A DNA stretch of 64,000 nt from Clostridia bacterium (lineage in GTDB: Bacteria; Bacillota; Clostridia; Peptostreptococcales; Anaerovoracaceae), in NCBI GenBank assembly GCA_030537495.1, contig JAUNMH010000002.1, positions 62,001 to 126,000 on the forward strand, in the 5' to 3' direction. The first letter of the stretch is position 1. Each line of letters begins with the position of its first letter. The notes below the pieces were generated by a model that did not search any database, was not told where the DNA came from, and worked only from the letters and a program-made list of their open reading frames with translations. The position numbers were made by a program, and so were the translations under genes. Positions 60,576 through 64,000 of the stretch are shown in pieces.

Positions 60576-61040
60576 CTAACCTATCATTCTATTGATAAGC
60601 TTAAACATTTCATTTACAGCATAGTCTCTATTGCATTCACGATCACTAGAGCCCGTCTGCAATTTCTTAACATCTACTTTATCATCATAAGTACAAGCAA
60701 TGTAAATAGTTCCGACCGGCTTTTCATCGCTTCCGCCACCAGGGCCTGCAAGACCTGTCACAGCAACACAAACATCGCTTCCGGTTTTCTCCTTCAGCCC
60801 TAGTACCATTTCCTCAGCCACTTCATAGCTTTCTGCTGTATAAACGTTTAACGTTTCCTCGCTTACACCAAGTTCTTCCATCTTAGCCCTATAAGAGTAT
60901 GTTACCAAACTGCGGTCAAAAACAGCAGAAATACCGGGCATGTCTGTCAGCTTTGACGCAAACAGACCCCCGGTACATGATTCGCATGCGGATATGGTAA
61001 TGCCTCTTGAAATTAGTTTTTCACAAACGTCCTTCATCAT
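60576..61040 (-). CDS. pncC: Stand-alone CinA C-terminal domain (nicotinamide-nucleotide amidohydrolase)
   Basis: 154 residues matching only the PncC domain of CinA: ISACESCTGGLFASKLTDMPG near residue 15, GVSEETLNVYTAESYEVAEEMVLG, VAVTGLAGPGGGSDEKPVGTIYIA. The larger COG1058 N-terminal domain of competence-damage protein CinA is missing, so this is the short form that deamidates NMN in pyridine-nucleotide recycling. AAGGAG at the end of pgsA precedes the ATG. It stands before recA, where Firmicutes usually have full-length cinA. Confidence 0.92.
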   Translation of the reverse strand: MMKDVCEKLISRGITISACESCTGGLFASKLTDMPGISAVFDRSLVTYSYRAKMEELGVSEETLNVYTAESYEVAEEMVLGLKEKTGSDVCVAVTGLAGPGGGSDEKPVGTIYIACTYDDKVDVKKLQTGSSDRECNRDYAVNEMFKLINRMIG

Positions 61041-61045
61041 CGCAA

Positions 61046-61582
61046 TTACTCCTTAAAAACTCCTATGTTCTTAGTTACATATTCAACGCCTGAGTAAACT
61101 GTCATTATTAGAGATGCCCACAAGAAAATTTGTCCACCTACAGCAATGTAATGGAAAATTTCTGTAGTTCCTGCTTCGCCTAATAAAATCATAGGCACAG
61201 CAATCATCTGTAAAACAGTTTTGATCTTACCGCTCATGCCTGCAGCAATAACGAGACCTTCAGATGCGGCAACAGTTCTCATTCCTGCAATTGTAAATTC
61301 TCTTGCCAAGATCAGAATCAGCATCCATCCTGGAACGAGTCCATCCTGAACCATCATGCAAAAAGCTGAGTAAACTAAAACTTTGTCAGCTAATGGGTCC
61401 ATGATTTTTCCAAAATTTGTGACTAGATTGTACTTTCTTGCGATTTTTCCGTCCAACATATCTGTAAGTGACGCCAAAATGAACAGTACAAACGCTATAA
61501 GATACATATCAGTCATGTATGCTGCTACGAAAAAAGGCACAGCAATTACACGAGCGATTGTCAATTTGTTAGGTAAATTCAT
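61046..61582 (-). CDS. pgsA: CDP-diacylglycerol-glycerol-3-phosphate phosphatidyltransferase
   Basis: 178-residue membrane enzyme making phosphatidylglycerophosphate, the precursor of phosphatidylglycerol. NLPNKLTIARVIAVPFFV starts the family. The CDP-alcohol motif is complete in SLTDMLDGKIARKYN followed by FGKIMDPLADK, including the Arg that is Ala in this window's pssA. Four to five membrane helices. It lies between rimO and pncC, as in many Firmicutes. Confidence 0.95.
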   Translation of the reverse strand: MNLPNKLTIARVIAVPFFVAAYMTDMYLIAFVLFILASLTDMLDGKIARKYNLVTNFGKIMDPLADKVLVYSAFCMMVQDGLVPGWMLILILAREFTIAGMRTVAASEGLVIAAGMSGKIKTVLQMIAVPMILLGEAGTTEIFHYIAVGGQIFLWASLIMTVYSGVEYVTKNIGVFKE

Positions 61583-61584
61583 GG

Positions 61585-62895
61585 TTACACCTCTCTTCCC
61601 ACTAAATCATAATCAAATGCATCGGTTATCTCAACCATTGCAAATTCCCCTATTTTATGTTCTTTCTCCGATGTAAAAATTACGGAGTTGTCGATTTCCG
61701 GCGCGTCATACTCTGTTCTTCCGATGTAACTTCCGTCTTCGTCAATTTCGTCGATCAAAACCTCCAGAGTCTGGCCAATTTTTTCTCTATTAGATTCAAG
61801 AGAAATATCAAGCTGACGACGCATAATGCCATCCTGCCTCTCCGCTTTGATTTCTTCGTCAATCTGATTTTCCATTTCACCAGCCACAGTGTTTTCTTCC
61901 TGTGAATATGTGAAAACTCCAAGTCTTGCAAACTTTTCTTCTTCAACAAAATCCACAAGTTCATCGTAATCATCTTCAGTTTCTCCTGGGAAACCTACAA
62001 TTAGTGTGGTTCTGATGTGAATGTTCGGCATAGCCTCTTTTAGTTTTAGTATTGTGTTCTTAATTGATTCCGAAGTTGACCTTCTTTTCATGCCTCTAAG
62101 AACATTATTACTGGCGTGCTGAATCGGAATATCCAGATACTTGCAGACCTTGTCTTCTTCGGTCATAACCTGAATTAGCTCGTCTGTAATTCTATCCTCA
62201 TAGCAGTACATCAATCTTATCCAGTGAATGCCGTCTATCTGGCAGAGCTTCTTTACAAGTTTTGCGAGTCTAAGTTCGCCGTATAAGTCCATGCCATAGT
62301 AAGTTACGTCCTGAGCTATTAAGATGAGTTCCTTGCAACCTGCCTCTGCTAGCTGTTTTGCTTCTTCTAGAATATCCTCTTCTCGCTTACTTCTGAATTT
62401 TCCTCTAATTTGCGGAATTACGCAGTAGGCGCATCTGTTATTGCAACCTTCTGCTATTTTCAAAGTCGCCGTATATGGATTATCTGACAATTTTCTCGGC
62501 ATAATCTTCAATATGTCACTACAAGAATGACTAACTTTAACCCGACGTCCTTCATCAATTCCGCTTAAGATCTCTGGTAGCTGTTCATACTCATTTACAC
62601 CTATGAAAGCATCTACTTCTGGCATTTCCTCAAAGAGTTCGTCGCTGTATCTTTCTGAAAGACATCCTGACACGATTATTTTCTTACCAGCTTCTTTATA
62701 CTCTGCCATCTCAAAGATGCGCGCTATAGATTCCGTTTTTGCGTCATTAATGAAACCGCAAGTATTTACAACGATTACGTCCGCCTCATCAGGCTGGTTT
62801 ACTGTAATAAAATTATTATCTTCAAGTATACCTTTTGCCATTTCTGAGTCATTGAAATTCTTAGGACATCCCAATGTATCGATAAAAACTTTCAT
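61585..62895 (-). CDS. rimO: Ribosomal protein uS12 methylthiotransferase
   Basis: 436-residue radical SAM enzyme adding a methylthio group to Asp of S12. MKVFIDTLGCPKNFNDSEMA (N-terminal UPF0004 domain with cluster cysteines, also VNTCGFINDAK and VSGCLSERY), the radical SAM motif IAEGCNNRCAYCVIPQIRG near residue 150, and a C-terminal TRAM domain (EDGSYIGRTEYDAPEIDN). The LGCPKN motif separates it from MiaB. It sits between ftsK and pgsA with 2-base gaps. Confidence 0.95.
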   Translation of the reverse strand: MKVFIDTLGCPKNFNDSEMAKGILEDNNFITVNQPDEADVIVVNTCGFINDAKTESIARIFEMAEYKEAGKKIIVSGCLSERYSDELFEEMPEVDAFIGVNEYEQLPEILSGIDEGRRVKVSHSCSDILKIMPRKLSDNPYTATLKIAEGCNNRCAYCVIPQIRGKFRSKREEDILEEAKQLAEAGCKELILIAQDVTYYGMDLYGELRLAKLVKKLCQIDGIHWIRLMYCYEDRITDELIQVMTEEDKVCKYLDIPIQHASNNVLRGMKRRSTSESIKNTILKLKEAMPNIHIRTTLIVGFPGETEDDYDELVDFVEEEKFARLGVFTYSQEENTVAGEMENQIDEEIKAERQDGIMRRQLDISLESNREKIGQTLEVLIDEIDEDGSYIGRTEYDAPEIDNSVIFTSEKEHKIGEFAMVEITDAFDYDLVGREV

Positions 62896-62897
62896 AC

Positions 62898-64000
62898 TTA
62901 CTCCTCTGTCACCTCTGCTTTCATAGCCGCCAGTTCTTCTTCGCTCATGAGAACCTGCCGAGGCCTGCTTCCGTCCTGTGGGCCTACAATACCTCTGGCT
63001 TCCATCATATCTACGATTCTAGCTGCCCTATTATAACCTATTCTAAATCTTCTTTGAAGCATGGATACCGATGCTTGTCCAGCAGTCACTACGCATTCAA
63101 TGGCATCTGCTAGAAGTTCATCTCCATCATCTTCATTTTTATCTCCTGTAATATTACCTTTTTCGATAGTATGAAGTACATCTCCTGAATACTCTACTTC
63201 TTCTACCTGAGCTTTGATAAAGTCAATAACCTTCTGTACTTCTGAGTCTGATACAAAGGTTCCCTGGACTCTAATTGGCTTTCCTGTTCCTAGCGGATTG
63301 AAGAGCATATCTCCCTTTCCAACCAGTTTTTCTGCGCCAGCCATATCTAGAATTGTTCTAGAGTCTACCTGTGAAGAAACTGCAAAGGCAATACGTGAAG
63401 GTATGTTGGCTTTGATTACTCCAGTAATAATATCTACTGATGGTCTCTGAGTTGCTACAATTAAATGCATTCCTGCCGCTCTAGCCATCTGTGCAAGTCT
63501 GCAGATAGATTCTTCAACCTGTGACGGTGCAGCCATCATAAGGTCGGCTAACTCGTCAATGATAATGACAATCTGTGGCATCTTTTCTTCATCAAGGCCC
63601 TTTTCCTTCATAGATGCATTATAGCTCTGAAGGTCTCTAACCTGATTTTCTGCAAACTTTTTGTATCTGTCTGTCATTTCAGCCACTGCCCAGTTAAGTG
63701 CCGCAGCTGCCTTAGCCGGTTCTGTTACAACCGGAATCAACAGATGTGGTATGCCGTTGTAATTACCTAGTTCTACAACCTTAGGGTCTATCAAAACTAA
63801 CTTAACCTCATCTGGATCCGCTTTATAAAGTATACTTGTAATAATGCTGTTTACGCATACACTCTTTCCTGATCCTGTAGAACCCGCAATAAGTAGGTGT
63901 GGCATGCTCTTTAGGTCTGCTACAATGGCTTTTCCTGCAATGTCCTTACCTACTGCAAAGGTAATCTTCGATTCGGCATCTCTAAATTCTTTTGAATCTA
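62898..64000 (-). CDS. ftsK: DNA translocase FtsK/SpoIIIE, C-terminal part (window edge)
   Basis: The frame stays open to the right edge; 63905 is an internal Met, and the visible ~367 residues are the motor and gamma domains. Walker [17 protein letters not shown], Walker [14 protein letters not shown], then [18 protein letters not shown]. The C-terminal winged-helix gamma domain ([35 protein letters not shown]) reads SRS/KOPS-type sequences. It pumps chromosome DNA during division or sporulation. The membrane domain lies outside the window. Confidence 0.97.
   Translation of the reverse strand, partial: DSKEFRDAESKITFAVGKDIAGKAIVADLKSMPHLLIAGSTGSGKSVCVNSIITSILYKADPDEVKLVLIDPKVVELGNYNGIPHLLIPVVTEPAKAAAALNWAVAEMTDRYKKFAENQVRDLQSYNASMKEKGLDEEKMPQIVIIIDELADLMMAAPSQVEESICRLAQMARAAGMHLIVATQRPSVDIITGVIKANIPSRIAFAVSSQVDSRTILDMAGAEKLVGKGDMLFNPLGTGKPIRVQGTFVSDSEVQKVIDFIKAQVEEVEYSGDVLHTIEKGNITGDKNEDDGDELLADAIECVVTAGQASVSMLQRRFRIGYNRAARIVDMMEARGIVGPQDGSRPRQVLMSEEELAAMKAEVTEE

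Overview
The window reads as chromosomal DNA of a low-GC, Gram-positive, anaerobic Clostridia-type Firmicute. The gene neighbourhoods are Firmicute ones: M22-like gene/xseA/xseB/ispA/dxs/tlyA; mutS/mutL/miaA; iscS/iscU/mnmA/alaS/ireB/ruvX; rplU/rpmA/obg; rimO/pgsA/pncC/recA. LexA boxes are of the GAAC-N4-GTTY type. A flavodiiron protein with a rubredoxin tail, the DXP isoprenoid route and a PurO-type IMP cyclohydrolase fit an anaerobe. A family near the Eubacteriales Family XIII group is possible, but that is only an impression. No tRNA, rRNA, CRISPR array or complete mobile element was seen.

Layout. From 1 to 15.5 kb everything is on the plus strand: exonuclease VII, isoprenoid precursors, TlyA, an aminotransferase, mismatch repair (mutS, mutL), miaA, a Xer-like recombinase, a methionine gamma-lyase-like protein, a VTT membrane protein, and a YneA-like SOS division inhibitor behind four LexA boxes. 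From 15.5 kb on almost everything is on the minus strand, so the two arms converge at about 15.7 kb. The junction holds terminators, two perfect inverted repeats and a decaying three-gene operon: a truncated ABC exporter, a frameshifted methyltransferase and the N-terminus of a GNAT acetyltransferase.

From 17 to 31 kb lies an envelope-stress and transport region: an SGNH hydrolase/SigV/RsiV operon with an ECF-like promoter, an NSS symporter, a GntR/ABC operon with a perfect palindromic operator, PhzF, an XRE regulator, an EamA transporter broken by one in-frame TGA, and a complete BceRSAB-type peptide-resistance module. From 31 to 40 kb is a seven-gene purine operon (purE-M-N-O-H-D-L), in which the usual bifunctional PurH is split into an AICAR transformylase and a separate PurO-type cyclohydrolase.

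From 40 to 64 kb are housekeeping operons: ruvX, ireB, alaS, the iscS-iscU-mnmA sulfur-transfer genes, ynzC, and the flavodiiron protein. They are followed by an overlapping five-gene operon joining phosphatidylethanolamine synthesis (pssA, psd) to a PAP2-type membrane phosphatase and a two-component system, with stacked palindromes in its leader. Then come comEA-like, a DUF2344/radical-SAM pair, an HD protein, obg, rpmA and rplU, a nitroreductase, recA with a LexA box, pncC, pgsA, rimO and a partial ftsK. The two clear SOS targets, yneA and recA, imply a LexA encoded elsewhere.
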